From Acanthaster planci (Eukaryota; Echinodermata; Asteroidea; Valvatida; Acanthasteridae), in NCBI RefSeq assembly GCF_001949145.1, contig NW_019091381.1:1969579-2033578 (forward strand): a stretch of 64,000 bases of DNA, written 5' to 3'. The translations under genes and the position numbers were made by a program. Shown one piece after another: positions 47,136 through 58,664 of this stretch (its first letter is position 1; every line of letters begins with the position of its first letter). Under the pieces are notes generated by a model, which was not told the origin of the DNA, made no database searches, and worked only from the letters and a program-made list of their open reading frames with translations.

Positions 47136-47484
47136 AAGCCTTTTGCAAGTTAAATTTGGACAAAAATCTGATACACTGAGGTATCTGATTGCACATAAAC
47201 CGTTTGAATTCCCCAGACTTAAGACAGTGTTGCTATCTCTTGTGATTCGGGGCAAGCTTTTGCATAGCGACCACCAACTCCTGAAGGGACTGGTTCTTTT
47301 GTGCCCTTCTTATCCATTTAAAACAGTGTATTAAGTCAAGGTGTCTCTCATGCAAGGAAAAGCTTGCCCCGAATCAGGTGGTATACTAACAGTGTATTTA
47401 GTTTGGAAAATACAAATTATGTTCACTTGAATTTAAACAATTCAATGCAACAGATTTTATTCAAATTTAACTTGCAAAAAGCTT
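47136..47484. mobile_element. MITE with discontinuous inverted arms, TA-flanked
   Basis: Outer arms: AAGCCTTTTGCAAGTTAAAT (47136 on) pairs with ATTTAACTTGCAAAAAGCTT (to 47484). Inner arms: TGATTCGGGGCAAGCTTTT (47243-47261) is perfectly inverted at 47358-47376. Pairing between the blocks is weaker, so the arms have diverged unevenly. TA lies at each boundary, compatible with a TA target duplication. About 350 bp, no transposase. Confidence 0.6.
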
Positions 47485-48732
47485 AGTACAAATTTAGTAA
47501 CCTACCAACCAGAAATACCTAAGTACTTAAAACACTGCTTGGCCAATCAAGGCGCTACGTTGTTCAATCTGACTTGGTTTTGGGAAATATTGTACCCATC
47601 GTTTCAGTCGTGAGATATGTGACAGTTACTTCAGCCGGCTTGCATGAGAGTTATTAATCCCCGTCTGTCATGCCTCAAAGGTCACGTGACTTCCTTCACC
47701 CCGACGCCATTAGCTCCCTCTGATTCCTAAGAATATCTCACGCTACATTGCCCTCTATCTCTCCACAGATTGGATGATCTTGGAGGCATTGTTCGCCGGG
47801 GAAAATATATATAAATCAAATTTTCCCAGCAGAGCGCCGTGCACCGCGAGCGATCTCCACAAGGAGATAAAATCAGGTATTGCACTCTCCTCCCCGGGTT
47901 CCCAGCTGCTAGCACGCCAGTCGTGCTATACGCAGGAAAAGGAGAACCATACACCACAAACACATTTACAATTCCACTGAGATAATGTTCGGTGTCAATC
48001 CAGTCATTCTGCCAGTGCCTCAACTGTACCATTAGGGAAATAACTGTGGCCAACTTGTGCTGCAGTCATACTGTATAGCATGTTTTTACTGTATGTGTTT
48101 ATGGGAGTTAGCATTTCAAAAGGTTCATAAATATTGTTCCCAAGCTTCGATTTCCATCTTGTAGAGGAAATCTTATGCTTATCTTAGTATCTTTTTTTGC
48201 TGCTTTTTAAAATCCAGTTTACAGATAAAAACTGATGCATTAGTTTTATGGCCTTTTTATCAGACATCTCCCACTGTTTCAAGTCATCGTGTGCAGTTGA
48301 CTTTCTCTTTTTGGTAACGCTTATTTTGTCACGATTTCGAAAGATGTTTGTTCAAATCCCCAATATCAAGTAGGAAGTGTCAAAGACAAAATCCAGTCCC
48401 GTCTATCAGTAATGTCCATGTATGTTAGTCACAATGTCGAAGTCAGGGCGGGCAGCACAGAAAACATAAGACAGCATGGCAGAATGTTGACGTCTTTTAA
48501 TTCGTCAGCCACAAGCCATAGTGAGCTGAAATAGGTTGGTCAGTTCATGGATGGCTGGAACCCACTTGTGTCAAAGGCAAATAAAGAAAAATAGCTTCAT
48601 GCTATCTCAGTCTCAACGTTATAAGCAAACAACAATGTAGCAGATGCAGTAAATATTCTATGTGTTTTGCTATGGCAGCATTGCCCGTATAGTAACTGTT
48701 CCTATTTCTGTTCTTCGGCCCTCATTATCTAG
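47485..48732. other. Non-coding stretch
   Basis: Nothing supported apart from motif-free frames at 47727-48053 (-) and 47774-47980 (+). Confidence 0.4.
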
Positions 48733-48810
48733 AAAGCGATGACGACAAGCTTCTCCTGCTGAACAAGCTTCTCGAAAAACGAAATGGCAGTTCAAGACAA
48801 CTCTAACATG
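48733..48810 (+). CDS. Exon-like segment, 78 nt
   Basis: A long pyrimidine-rich tract ending ATTATCTAG precedes 78 nt that end at ACATG|GTAAGC. One frame (SDDDKLLLLNKLLEKRNG, then SSRQL) reads 23 codons to a TAA four nucleotides before the donor, so the piece could be a C-terminal exon or a stop-carrying cassette exon. An alternative ATGGCAG start inside reads into the donor. The peptide is an amphipathic Leu/Lys helix; no family recognised. Confidence 0.22.
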
Positions 48811-49203
48811 GTAAGCGTCTCAACATGCATCGGTGTATTTTTCAAGGAACCAACGGGCAGTCCCGATGTCGTTGTATAATTACTGTGCCGTAATGAACCA
48901 ATAGGCTTTCCGAGGGTCGTTGTGTTCGGAGAGGGTCTCATAATTAAATGAAGCTATTTACAATGGCGCCTGTATGAAGATAGAGACATCTCTAGCACCG
49001 ATCAATCTTACTTCATTACTGGACTGCAGACTAATATTACATACAGTTGATTAATTAACTGTTCCTCGATCATTTTTATCTGACATCATGATTTCAAAAT
49101 ACTTTCATCAGTAACTGCCCCAAAATCCAACATGAAACTAACTGCCTTTCGCGCAAGGCTCTGTAATAATTATCAAATTTAACATACTCTGTCACCTGTC
49201 AAA
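48811..49203. other. Non-coding stretch before the gap
   Basis: Nothing recognised. Confidence 0.4.
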
Positions 49204-49834
49204 NNNNNNNNNNNNNNNNNNNNNNNNNNNNNNNNNNNNNNNNNNNNNNNNNNNNNNNNNNNNNNNNNNNNNNNNNNNNNNNNNNNNNNNNNNNNNNNNN
49301 NNNNNNNNNNNNNNNNNNNNNNNNNNNNNNNNNNNNNNNNNNNNNNNNNNNNNNNNNNNNNNNNNNNNNNNNNNNNNNNNNNNNNNNNNNNNNNNNNNNN
49401 NNNNNNNNNNNNNNNNNNNNNNNNNNNNNNNNNNNNNNNNNNNNNNNNNNNNNNNNNNNNNNNNNNNNNNNNNNNNNNNNNNNNNNNNNNNNNNNNNNNN
49501 NNNNNNNNNNNNNNNNNNNNNNNNNNNNNNNNNNNNNNNNNNNNNNNNNNNNNNNNNNNNNNNNNNNNNNNNNNNNNNNNNNNNNNNNNNNNNNNNNNNN
49601 NNNNNNNNNNNNNNNNNNNNNNNNNNNNNNNNNNNNNNNNNNNNNNNNNNNNNNNNNNNNNNNNNNNNNNNNNNNNNNNNNNNNNNNNNNNNNNNNNNNN
49701 NNNNNNNNNNNNNNNNNNNNNNNNNNNNNNNNNNNNNNNNNNNNNNNNNNNNNNNNNNNNNNNNNNNNNNNNNNNNNNNNNNNNNNNNNNNNNNNNNNNN
49801 NNNNNNNNNNNNNNNNNNNNNNNNNNNNNNNNNN
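49204..49834. other. Assembly gap (N)
   Basis: 631 undetermined bases. Confidence 0.99.
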
Positions 49835-52512
49835 CCGATAGAATACGTTCAGGGTTTTGCTACGCCTTTTCTAGCGTTGTTTATTTGATTGTGTTTTGTA
49901 AGACAGAAAGCTGGTCTTTTATACAGTTCGTTTTGGTTGGAACATGATCGCAAGAAGAAAACCAGTAACGCAGTGAGATATGAAACAGTCATACGAGCGG
50001 CCTGTCAAAATAGCCCGGCGTAATCCACACAGACATTTCAATAGTGGCGGAGATTCGCTATAGAGAGCCAGTGAGATTTTCTGAATTCCTAGGGAAAACT
50101 CAGACTAGCTTGCGGTGTGATTCATTTCAGCAATAAAAATGTAACTTGAAAAAAAAACAGTGATGACCGTAATGGTGTTTGCACGCTCATCGTGGTTCGT
50201 GACAACGCTCAACTACGGCTGTTCTTATCAGACGCTGGCCGCTAATGCCAGCAATTCTTTTTTCTGTGGTCACACATTTCGTCAATAACAGCTCTTATCA
50301 CTTCATCGCAAGTGATCGTAAGAATCGCAAACAACGGTTCAAGTCTTCGTATATAAGCGGATAGATCGGTAGAGATAGGGATCCGCGAGACTATTATTTT
50401 GCCACGCAGCCATGGTGAAATATATACACAGACGCATCATTTCTCCGAATAAGTTGATTTAATAAGTATGCGATAGATCGATTTTTCTAAGACGAAGTCG
50501 GCCGACATGGAGATGGTTTAACTTTTCCTATGCGCCTTGATTCATATGCGGGTAGTGATGGCCGGAGGACAAACTTAATAATCACGGATTTGTAGGGATT
50601 ACTGAAATGGAAAAGAAGAGCAATTGTTGCCAGGGTCATCAGGTGATTCACGGTGCGCACGTTCGTGGTTTTTCCCCCCGTCCTATTGGTTACCTGTACA
50701 TTAACAGGTTGTTCTTGTGCTGAGCGGTTTTGAGCGTAATCAGAGCGTGAGGAATCGTGATTGGATTAGGGTGAAGGGACGTGGGCAGATGACCAGGCTG
50801 CAATCCGAAGTCCAAAGCATGCAAAAGGAACAAAATGGAGCACAACGACCTTGTACCTACACGGTCTAGGAAATAAAGTACATGACACTGAGGGCTCTGA
50901 CTTGAGTAACGAAAGCAGAACAAACGACCCAGCAAACCAGTCATTGATGAGGTAAATCGCGGGCGGTCGAGCAAACAGTGGAATTGGCAATGAAGACGTC
51001 CATATAAAGAAAAATCCCGTGACAACTGCAGCCGGATAATACAGTTGTGTTTGGTATAACCCTGGAGACCTATAGCTCGTAAAAAGTCAAAAAGTGTAAA
51101 GTGGAAAATAAGATTTGTGATGACCGTTTTTACAGATGATCTTTGCTTTAGTTTAGTCTTTGTCATTGTAATTGCTTGAAATTCTCCCTTGCGGCGCCGT
51201 GTACAGATAAATGTTGACGAAATTGAACCGCTAGAACAAGCTGAATATTTACAGCTCAAGCACCCGTGGGACTGGCTTTTTTGAAATAGGGTCAACTGCT
51301 ACAAGCTTCTCCACCCCGTCGTTGGACCATTACAAGCAATATTTGTCTTCCAAAAACCACTAAGGATTCAGCGGAATGAATAATAAACATCAACCCAGCG
51401 TGGACAGACGGTCGTTAGGCCTCATTCCTAGGTGAAGCACCCTAAGCGTGAGGTTCTCTGTCATAGCTGTTTCCGTCCCCTGCAAGCCCTCTCTCAATGT
51501 TGTCGGCGCTTTAAGCTAATTGGACAAGAGGTACCAGCACTGTGCTGGGACGAGACTTCAGATAATACCAAAGGTACTGGATTATTTGGTATCCTTTTCC
51601 AGGGAGCATCGCCACATCGTTGACTGACGCTGTCCGTCGAGCATTACACCCATCGCCAACGTACAGCGACCGTGAATGTTACCTCGATCATGCCGTTCAG
51701 GCTCATTGATATGTTAAATAATTGTAATCGTTCTATCGGGGTTTATTGCATCAGCAACGTGTATGACTATGGCTCTCAATTAGAGGCGGGCCCGAGTGGC
51801 AGAACAGAGGGCGTATGATAAAGTAAACTAAAATACAACTTTACATACAACTTTACATTACAACTGAGGTCAGTTTACTTTTGGACTGTCAAGTAGACAA
51901 AAATTAAGGTTTAGTAGCTATATATTGGGAGTGATGAGGTCTTTAAGGTAGGGAGGTATGATACACAAGTCATGCTAGCTACGAGGGACTGAAGCACAGG
52001 TCACATCCATAAATAATAATAACCCCTGAATGCGACCATTAAGTGAATGGTGTGCGGTATCATATTGAGCACCGGCTAAGAAACTCTTCACTGTGAAGAA
52101 ATGTCCACTATTAATCTTTCACACGAAGAATCCGTATGCGGCATTTGGTCGCTGATGCAGGATAAAAGTCTGACAGTGATGTCTGGTGTGTGCGTGTATG
52201 GAATAACTGAATGCTCCTGTCACTTAAAACGCCACAATTCGCAAGTGGCCAGCTCAGTGTAAACCCGACAACACAGAAAACTCCCATGATCGTCGAACAT
52301 ATGGCAGTCAAATACGGTTAAAGAAATAGCCAATACTTCAATTCAATAAGGGCAAAGCATGTCTGTGCTCAGCCTACAAACTAATGCAATTATTTTTCGG
52401 TCGTATGTTACCTCACATACACAGAGTTAATCGTATCAGATTCCACCGTTCTGCCGTGGACAGCTTTTTTTCATCCCGGTCGCCACGTTTTCTCCGAGAA
52501 ACAGCAACTCAC
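49835..52512. other. Unassigned; long overlapping open frames at 50.69-51.30 kb
   Basis: Between 50690 and 51295 a 201-codon minus frame, a 74-codon minus frame in another phase, and a + frame (from about 50706 to a TAG at about 50868, after a CATTAACAG acceptor-like site) are all open. The + reading (NRDWIRVKGRGQMTRLQSE) looks as coding-like as the others. None could be assigned to a family, so no CDS is called. Confidence 0.3.
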
Positions 52513-52640
52513 CGGTCGAAAAAAAAACGGTTATAATGTGACGGGCCTTTATCTACCTCTCTGTTCTCCGGGCACTGTTTGCACATATGCCACGGCTTCG
52601 TGTAACGGCACACACCACATTTCGCCAGGATCAGCATCCT
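52513..52640 (-). CDS. Cys-rich exon-like segment (putative zinc ribbon)
   Basis: On the minus strand the frame is open from 52751 and ends at TTCGACCG|GTGAGT in phase 2. An acceptor-like ATATCAAG precedes 52640, but the 5' edge is uncertain. The peptide contains KCGVCRYTKPWHMCKQC, a C-x2-C-x8-C-x2-C pattern with His before the third Cys, typical of small zinc-binding ribbons. Codons here are rich in G or C at the third position, unlike the flanks. The spacing resembles bL32-type ribosomal proteins but is one residue short, so I do not assign it. Confidence 0.32.
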
Positions 52641-54118
52641 CTTGATATCCAGGCAGAGGGACAAGATCGACCAGAAGCCGATATTGCAAGTTGGTAGCAC
52701 TCTTGAGGGAGCTTCAATTAGTTGGCTGGTTAGTGCATGAGCACGTCCCAAGATCAGGCCTCTAATTGCCCTGCCATCGATGACTCGGGCTCACACCACG
52801 ACCCAGCCAAGTACGAAAGAGATTTGTGACGTTGCTTCCTAATCGCCACTAAACTTGGACAGTGACTGTCAATGTCTCTTGCGTGCACCAACCATTATGC
52901 GAATTGTGTTTCAGTGCATTTTTGAAAACCTCCCATTGCTCAATCCCAAGTGTCATTTCTGGTGTTTAATTGAAGACGTGCCTAAATTACCAAATCTTTA
53001 ATTTTGGTCACTATCCAGCGTCACTGAGATGTTGAACTAGATCAGCTGACGCCAGGCACTGTAGCTCCTGTTCTTTTGTTAAACCACGTCACTACATTGC
53101 CCTGGCGAATTCTGGAATTAAAGGCACAAAAGTGTCTGGAACCCAATCATGCAGTCGTTTCACGCAAGTAATTTGCATAATGCATAACCAGCGCTATCGC
53201 CTGGATTGTGTCAAGCAAGTTACATCATTGATTTGTATGTGAACAGATTTTGTCAGATCAATCACATGCTTTGAGAGCAGCCTTCTAGTCTGTCAGCACT
53301 AATATTTATGAAGTAAAAAGAATCATTCCGCTCACGATTTCTGTATTCATCAAGAAACCCTGCAGTTCTATTCTGGTATCATTTTGTTTTCAAATTGCCT
53401 CCAAACCGGCCACAAATTCAATTAATTCACAGCGCTGTACCACTCAGCCCTATTGGTGTTACCCTCTTCCGCAGACTGGACAGTCGTGATAGCATTCTAC
53501 TGCACTCAATTACGCAATTTATATCACAGACATTTTTTTTTTGTTGTGAGACTGCGCACGGAACCGTTTCAGACAAGTCAAGGGCAATGGTATTCATTTT
53601 CCCGCCTTTTTGATCGAATCATTTGGGCAAGTTGCCGCTTGGAAGATAGGCGAAGGGGGAATAAGGAGTGGAGGTGACCTCATATAAAGACCCAAATGAG
53701 ATTAGACCTGATGATATGCAGTTTTCTTCGGGCGAAATTCAAAGGAAAGAATGCTGTGCTCCAACAGGGAAAGAAAAATGGATACCAACACAGAGAAAGT
53801 CTGCTTCTGTTTAAATAACAAGAAGCGACACTGCGTTGAGGGCAAAAAGGGAAAGCTGGCAACAAGCAGACGTGAAAATTTAATAATACAATCCTTTGAG
53901 AAGTAATATAAATTGTAAATACAAACCTAAGCACCTAAGATAACCTCCAGCAAAGCAAAAATGCAGAACATTACTGCAGAAATCATCAGTAATGCAGGTT
54001 GATATTCCCAATTGGCGGGCAAAGGCAACTACTGCCCTCTTTTCATTTTAAATTATTCATTCTCAGTTCTCGAAAAGAAGCATAACAATTTTTTTCTCTC
54101 ATCACCTTTTTCTTTTAG
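52641..54118. other. Non-coding stretch
   Basis: No supported exon. Frames at 53395-53677 (+) and 53680-53934 (-) have no motif. The end of the interval is a strong polypyrimidine tract. Confidence 0.35.
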
Positions 54119-54262
54119 GCGTATATGTATTACAAGTTAATAATACCTCCCCCAAAACCAGTCAAGGAAAATAACTTGCATATGAAACACTATCGACAAG
54201 TTCGAGGCAGATTTTACTTGGTAAATAAAAAGATCATATACTGGATAATACACACAGCGCCG
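54119..54262 (+). CDS. Exon-like segment, 48 codons
   Basis: One of the best acceptor tracts in the window (TCATCACCTTTTTCTTTTAG) is followed by 144 nt open in frame 0 only, ending at GCGCCG|GTAAGG. Length is a multiple of three. The peptide (AYMYYKLIIPPPKPVKENN, then HYRQVRGRFYLVNKKI) is basic with a proline run. No family recognised. The frame continues past the donor to a TAA at 54320-54322, so it could also be a terminal exon. Confidence 0.27.
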
Positions 54263-54930
54263 GTAAGGGAGCGTGGGCTTCTGCTGCGAGGAGTTATATG
54301 TGCGGCGGTTCTCATTTATTAATTAATTCTAAGGCGCAACACGCACTCGAAACAAAATTGAGTTCGATCAATAACACACCGCGAACAAAAGACTTCTGTG
54401 ACAATTACAACCCATGCTAGAGTCATCGCGCTTCAAATCACATCTCCCTCTGCACATCTCCCTCTGTCGGAAAAGATATGTAATCTAGATCCCTCTTACC
54501 ACCTCGTGAGATTTACAGAGCAAAGTGTGAAATTGCTCGCTGGCATCCACCTTAACTCCTCATATCAGCCTGGTTCGGCGAAGCGCGTGTATCCATTTCG
54601 AAAAGAAAAATCCTGGTACCGAAATGAAAACTGAGGAATACTGTTTGCCGATGGTAGCTGGATCTGGTATCGGTTAAATATTGCCTATAAATTACGAAAA
54701 TCTACCTATCTATATCGTATGGGCAACTAATCGGTATACTGGACGCTCGAATTTATGTAGTTCACGCAAAACAAACACGCAAACAACTAGTCTCTCTGAA
54801 AGTTGATTTTTTGGTGAATGAGTCATAAAACAGACGTCGTTTTCAAAATTTACAAACGATGAAAAACGATGATGGTCAAACCAGTTATTCCACTGGGCAT
54901 AGGGGTAATGTTGACTGAAATTCCACTGAC
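54263..54930. other. Non-coding stretch
   Basis: Only a motif-free 78-codon frame (54398-54634, +). If the minus-strand exon at 54931 is real, the right end is its intron. Confidence 0.35.
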
Positions 54931-55201
54931 CTGTTCACCTCCATGTCGGCGCTGGGGCTTGTTCCTCTTAATTTTCCGCTGATGGCCCCCGCCGTCATCG
55001 AATACGAACTTAATTTTCCGTTCGGGCATGTTTTGCAGTGGAGATCCACCAAAAACGTAAAGGATCCCAAAGATAGCTCTACCAGTTTTGTCGCGTCGGC
55101 CCGAGTCGCTCCTGTAATATTCCTGGTCAACGCGCTCGGAGGTCACACCAAGCTTGATATGAGCAGAGATGGAATATGTACCAAACTGCAGCCATGATCG
55201 T
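54931..55201 (-). CDS. 90-codon exon-like segment, unknown protein
   Basis: On the minus strand an acceptor (CACTCTCATAAATCTCAG|) is followed by 271 nt: one base completing a codon, then 90 open codons ending GGTGAACAG|GTCAGT in phase 0. The peptide begins RSWLQFGTYSISAHIKLGV, has a hydrophobic stretch (AIFGILYVFGGSPLQ) and ends in a basic, glycine-containing tail. Codon use is rich in G/C at third positions against AT-rich surroundings. The plus strand is also open across most of the segment, so composition contributes. No family recognised; the pattern suggests a secreted or membrane protein segment at most. Confidence 0.4.
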
Positions 55202-55415
55202 CTGAGATTTATGAGAGTGTGAGTAAACGGAGCCTCAGGGTCGGATCACAGGAGCAAAACTAAAGTGCCTGGAACAAGAGATCCATATTAGAAACTGGGT
55301 GGCCCGGGCGCGCACACAGGAAGAGGAAAAATAGAGAGAAAGAAAGAGAATGATATTGGCTTAAACTACAGTAGCCGGGAGGCTGTTGATTATGCAAGCA
55401 GCGCAATGAGGTCTT

Positions 55416-55690
55416 GTGAGGACATTAGACGGTGCCGATACAGCTGGCAGGGTCCCCCGCATGGGAACCATCGATCCGTTCGGTGACTCCCACTTTCAAG
55501 TCTCTTCCGATCCGCCCGCTTCGCACTGCCGTACCCCGGTCGGCTATGAGCATTCACCGTGCCGAGTCTGGGTTATCATAACCAGTGTGCATGCACAACC
55601 GGCGTCGTACTCCGTGTGGCGTACGAAAAGTGGTGCAACGAAGCGACTGTGCACCCGGCCGGCGCACCACCTGCGGATTGGGACTTCAAA
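55416..55690. promoter_or_regulatory. CpG-rich segment, exon or promoter unresolved
   Basis: Dense CG dinucleotides, with open frames on both strands (130 codons on +, and a minus frame containing FEVPIRRWCAGRVHSRFVAP). It lies about 200 bp upstream of the minus-strand exon at 54931-55201, so an upstream exon or a promoter of that gene is plausible. Strand and frame cannot be chosen from sequence alone. Confidence 0.25.
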
Positions 55691-56509
55691 CCTAGTTCAT
55701 CAGTTATCGTCGGTAGAAAGGAACCTTGAGTGCTTTATCACGCCAACTGCTGAGTGTTTATTCATGCTTCAGTGGAAACTATTGGCTCAGATGTCTCGGG
55801 CTGCATAAGCATTCTGGAAGACCTATCTACCTCACCATGAGGGTTTCCACAAAGGGGAGACGCACTTCTACCCCTTATGGCCTTTTTCTCTTCATGTCAC
55901 GCACAAACTTCCATACCAGGGACAGACATTCACTCGGAAACGCAAAGGGGACTTTTAATTTGGAATATCACCATGGTAGCCTGGCGACCAGAATTTCTGT
56001 GATTCGTCAACAGACGTTTCGCGCTCCTTTCGTCCTGCGTGGGCAGTGACTGTCTCTCTTCAAGCAGATGGGCCCGACTGGACCGGATTCTAATTATGAT
56101 GTACATCGCGTCATGCCTTGATTAAATATGTGTCAGTCGAAAGTACACTTCATGTGAACAAACCGGCTTCACGGAAAAGATGTTTTGAAAAATGTTGTTG
56201 GACATTTTGTTTCATTAATATGTTACGTTAAAAACTATTCCATTTGTGCCTGTCATAACATTTACGTAGGCTATTTATGAGGTTTAAAGATACTCTGCCA
56301 GAGGATATCAAATGATTGTTGAGACAAATCCTTGACCTTAATTATTGTGATAAACGACATCAGCACACTTCAGTTGGATTTATCCCCACGTAACGCACAC
56401 CCATCCGTTGCTAATTTTGTTTGACTCACAGGAGAAGCAATCGAACCATTTGATATCAACATTTCGGGACATGATCAATAAATTGATTTTTATACATGTA
56501 CTAGGAACA
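55691..56509. other. Non-coding stretch
   Basis: A 107-codon + frame (55726-56049) shows no motif. Nothing else. Confidence 0.4.
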
Positions 56510-56605
56510 GTTTGGCGCTTTGAAACATTGTGGAAAGCGCATTATAGATGTTGTAAGTTATAGTTGTAGTTATGGTTATAGTTGTCGTTGTAGTTAGTAG
56601 TTATG
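56510..56605 (+). repeat. SINE/LINE-type 3' tail with degenerate triplet run
   Basis: GGCGCTTTGAAACATTGTGG then AAAGCGCATTATAGATGTTG resembles the AAAGCGCTTTGA...AAAGCGCTATATAAATG 3' ends of L2/CR1-like LINEs and their SINEs (family knowledge). It runs into a degenerate GTTATA/GTTGTA repeat to 56605, as expected of such a tail. The 5' part of the element is not recognisable. Confidence 0.38.
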
Positions 56606-57995
56606 TCTACATTGATCACACCCCTGATCTGTGGATTCTGGTGTAATATGACAATGTTCTCTAAGCTCTAAATATAAAACCTGGCGGGGATCGATAAAGA
56701 TGTTGAAATTGGGGCAAAGTCTCAGCACGGGTTTAGGGCCCTCTAAAGCCTCCCCTAAATTTATTTTTTTTAAATCTTTTATTTCAGGTCTTGTATATCT
56801 CCAGGCAACTATGTAAGAGGTAGTTTTTTTTATTCATAAAAATAAAAGCAGTTTTACACATCATAAGCTGCTTTAACATTTATAAGCTTTGTGGCGTCTG
56901 AACTTTTCTACGTGAGAGACAAGCAAAACGTATCCATGTTGGAAAGCAGGGTGTGATAGTTTAACTTCCCTAACTAGATTCCCATCAGCGTGTGCGCCAT
57001 GCGCGTTTCTTTCCATGAGTCCATTTCTCGTAGAGTCTAAATTTCGCGCAACATCGGATCACGTTTTCAGAATGAACGTAAAAACTAAGTAGTTTCAACG
57101 GATTGGCCGCATAATCATTGCAAGAACACGTGTCATTTTAATTTTAATTACGGGTTTTGCCAACACATAATGGTCCCCAGTGCGCAGTCGTGCAAAATTA
57201 ATGGACACTGTGTTATTTGAAAGCTTTGTTTCTGTACAAATCGTCCCAACTACTGTTTCCAGGATCGAATTGGTGACATACATCTGCTTGGCCTTGGTTT
57301 TGTGTTCTTTGTGTGTCGTTCACCAGCGTAAATGGGATACTGCTGATGTACATAAAATGGAACAGATCAATTCTAATTGTATTTCCCCTGAGTTTGAACT
57401 AAGCACGTGGAATGGATTAGTCGAAGTTTGAGTAATCTTAGAAACTGACAAGACAGTGTTTGTAAATGCTCACTGATTAAGACCACGCCCTAACTGATCA
57501 CATTTTCCCTGCCCATAATCATTGAGTCGAGGTGAAATGAATGAGCTGCAATAACATACCGAGGATGCATCCCGCTCCCCCCCCCCACCGATCTTGTCTC
57601 ATCTGCACTACTGGACGTCCCTGCTCCGCGCTGTATGGCGCGACACGCAAGTGTTGTCAACGGCACAGCAGCAAGCGGGCGGGCGTCACTCAGCGGTGTC
57701 TAGGGGGGTCGTGTGATTTGACGTGTTTTAAGCCCGCAGCCACTCACCAACAGCCACTCATGAAATCATCAGCTGGAGTGACGACTCGAGGCAGCGTCTG
57801 AATGCAAGTGTAACATTTCCCGCTTTCAATTAGTCGCTCTTTTCGAATGGTCATCAATTAGTCGGGATCTAGTCCTCCAACTATGGTAGCGGAATATACA
57901 AGTAATATTAAAGTACTTGAGGCCATAAATCTGGTTTATATCAAGTTATCAGCTGAGCAATATCTAGTAAATACAAGATAATCAATCCTCCCTAA
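56606..57995. other. Non-coding; CpG-rich patch at 57.56-57.80 kb
   Basis: The patch contains a C run and many CG dinucleotides with no splice-bounded frame. A promoter is possible. Otherwise nothing. Confidence 0.3.
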
Positions 57996-58664
57996 CGGTT
58001 TGGACAGACGCAAAAGTCTTGTAAATTGCGAGAAGTGCAAAATGAATGCTCAGCGAGAGAAGATGACTATGTTGTTTTGGTATTCCGAGCATCGATTTCC
58101 ATCATGCAAAGCCTAAAGTCATTCAGAGAAAAGGCCTACTTTCAGAAAATGGAGCCAACGACAAATGACCCAATTCAGACTCAGTTTCAAGTACGCTATC
58201 CCCGGATAACGGTACAGCCGATTCCTCATCAACCAGACCTTTTTCATTCCCCTCTCAATATTCTTCTAAATGTGTTGTCTACGGGGGCTCTTCGGAGGGA
58301 AATCTAACCTGGGTCCATGGCGTTCTGGCACCACGATTCCTCCGGGCAATTATCTTATGAATACTTGAACACAAAGAATTCTGATATTAAGGAGCAGTAC
58401 AACTTAACCCCAATATTATTCCAACTTAATACATCCAAATCCCGCCAAACGGAACCCAACACCCATGAATTCGTACCCTTCATGGTATGTTTTAGGAACA
58501 ATTGGGGAGAGTTTTGCAGAGGGGGGTCCGCTAAGCTTGTCCGTCAACGGAAACAAGCTATACTGAGGCACTCCGACGGTGGACATTGTCTGCGACTATG
58601 CCCGACAGACGAATTGAGTGATTTAGTACCACGGGTTGAGATGTTGGTTGGAACAGACAAGTAA
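57996..58664 (+). pseudogene. Long frame broken by one stop, unknown protein
   Basis: From 57996 one frame runs 223 codons to the TAA at 58664 with a single internal stop (TAA, 58305-58307). The first part includes EDDYVVLVFRASISIMQSL and NDPIQTQFQVRYPRI; the part after the stop restarts at an ATG in good context (GGGTCCATGG, 58317) and includes HDSSGQLSYEYLNTKNSD and PRVEMLVGTDK. Composition and codon choice look coding. Options: a recently broken gene or retrocopy, two exons with an unseen splice, or chance. No family recognised and no poly-A tail seen downstream. Confidence 0.3.

Noticed and set aside
50690-51295. 201-codon minus-strand ORF, the longest in the window
   Set aside because: A frame of this length is not very unlikely in 64 kb over six frames; two other frames in the same segment are equally open and no domain is visible.
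52513-52640. Assignment to mitochondrial ribosomal protein bL32m
   Set aside because: The Cys pattern is similar but one residue short before the third Cys, and the flanking residues do not fit.
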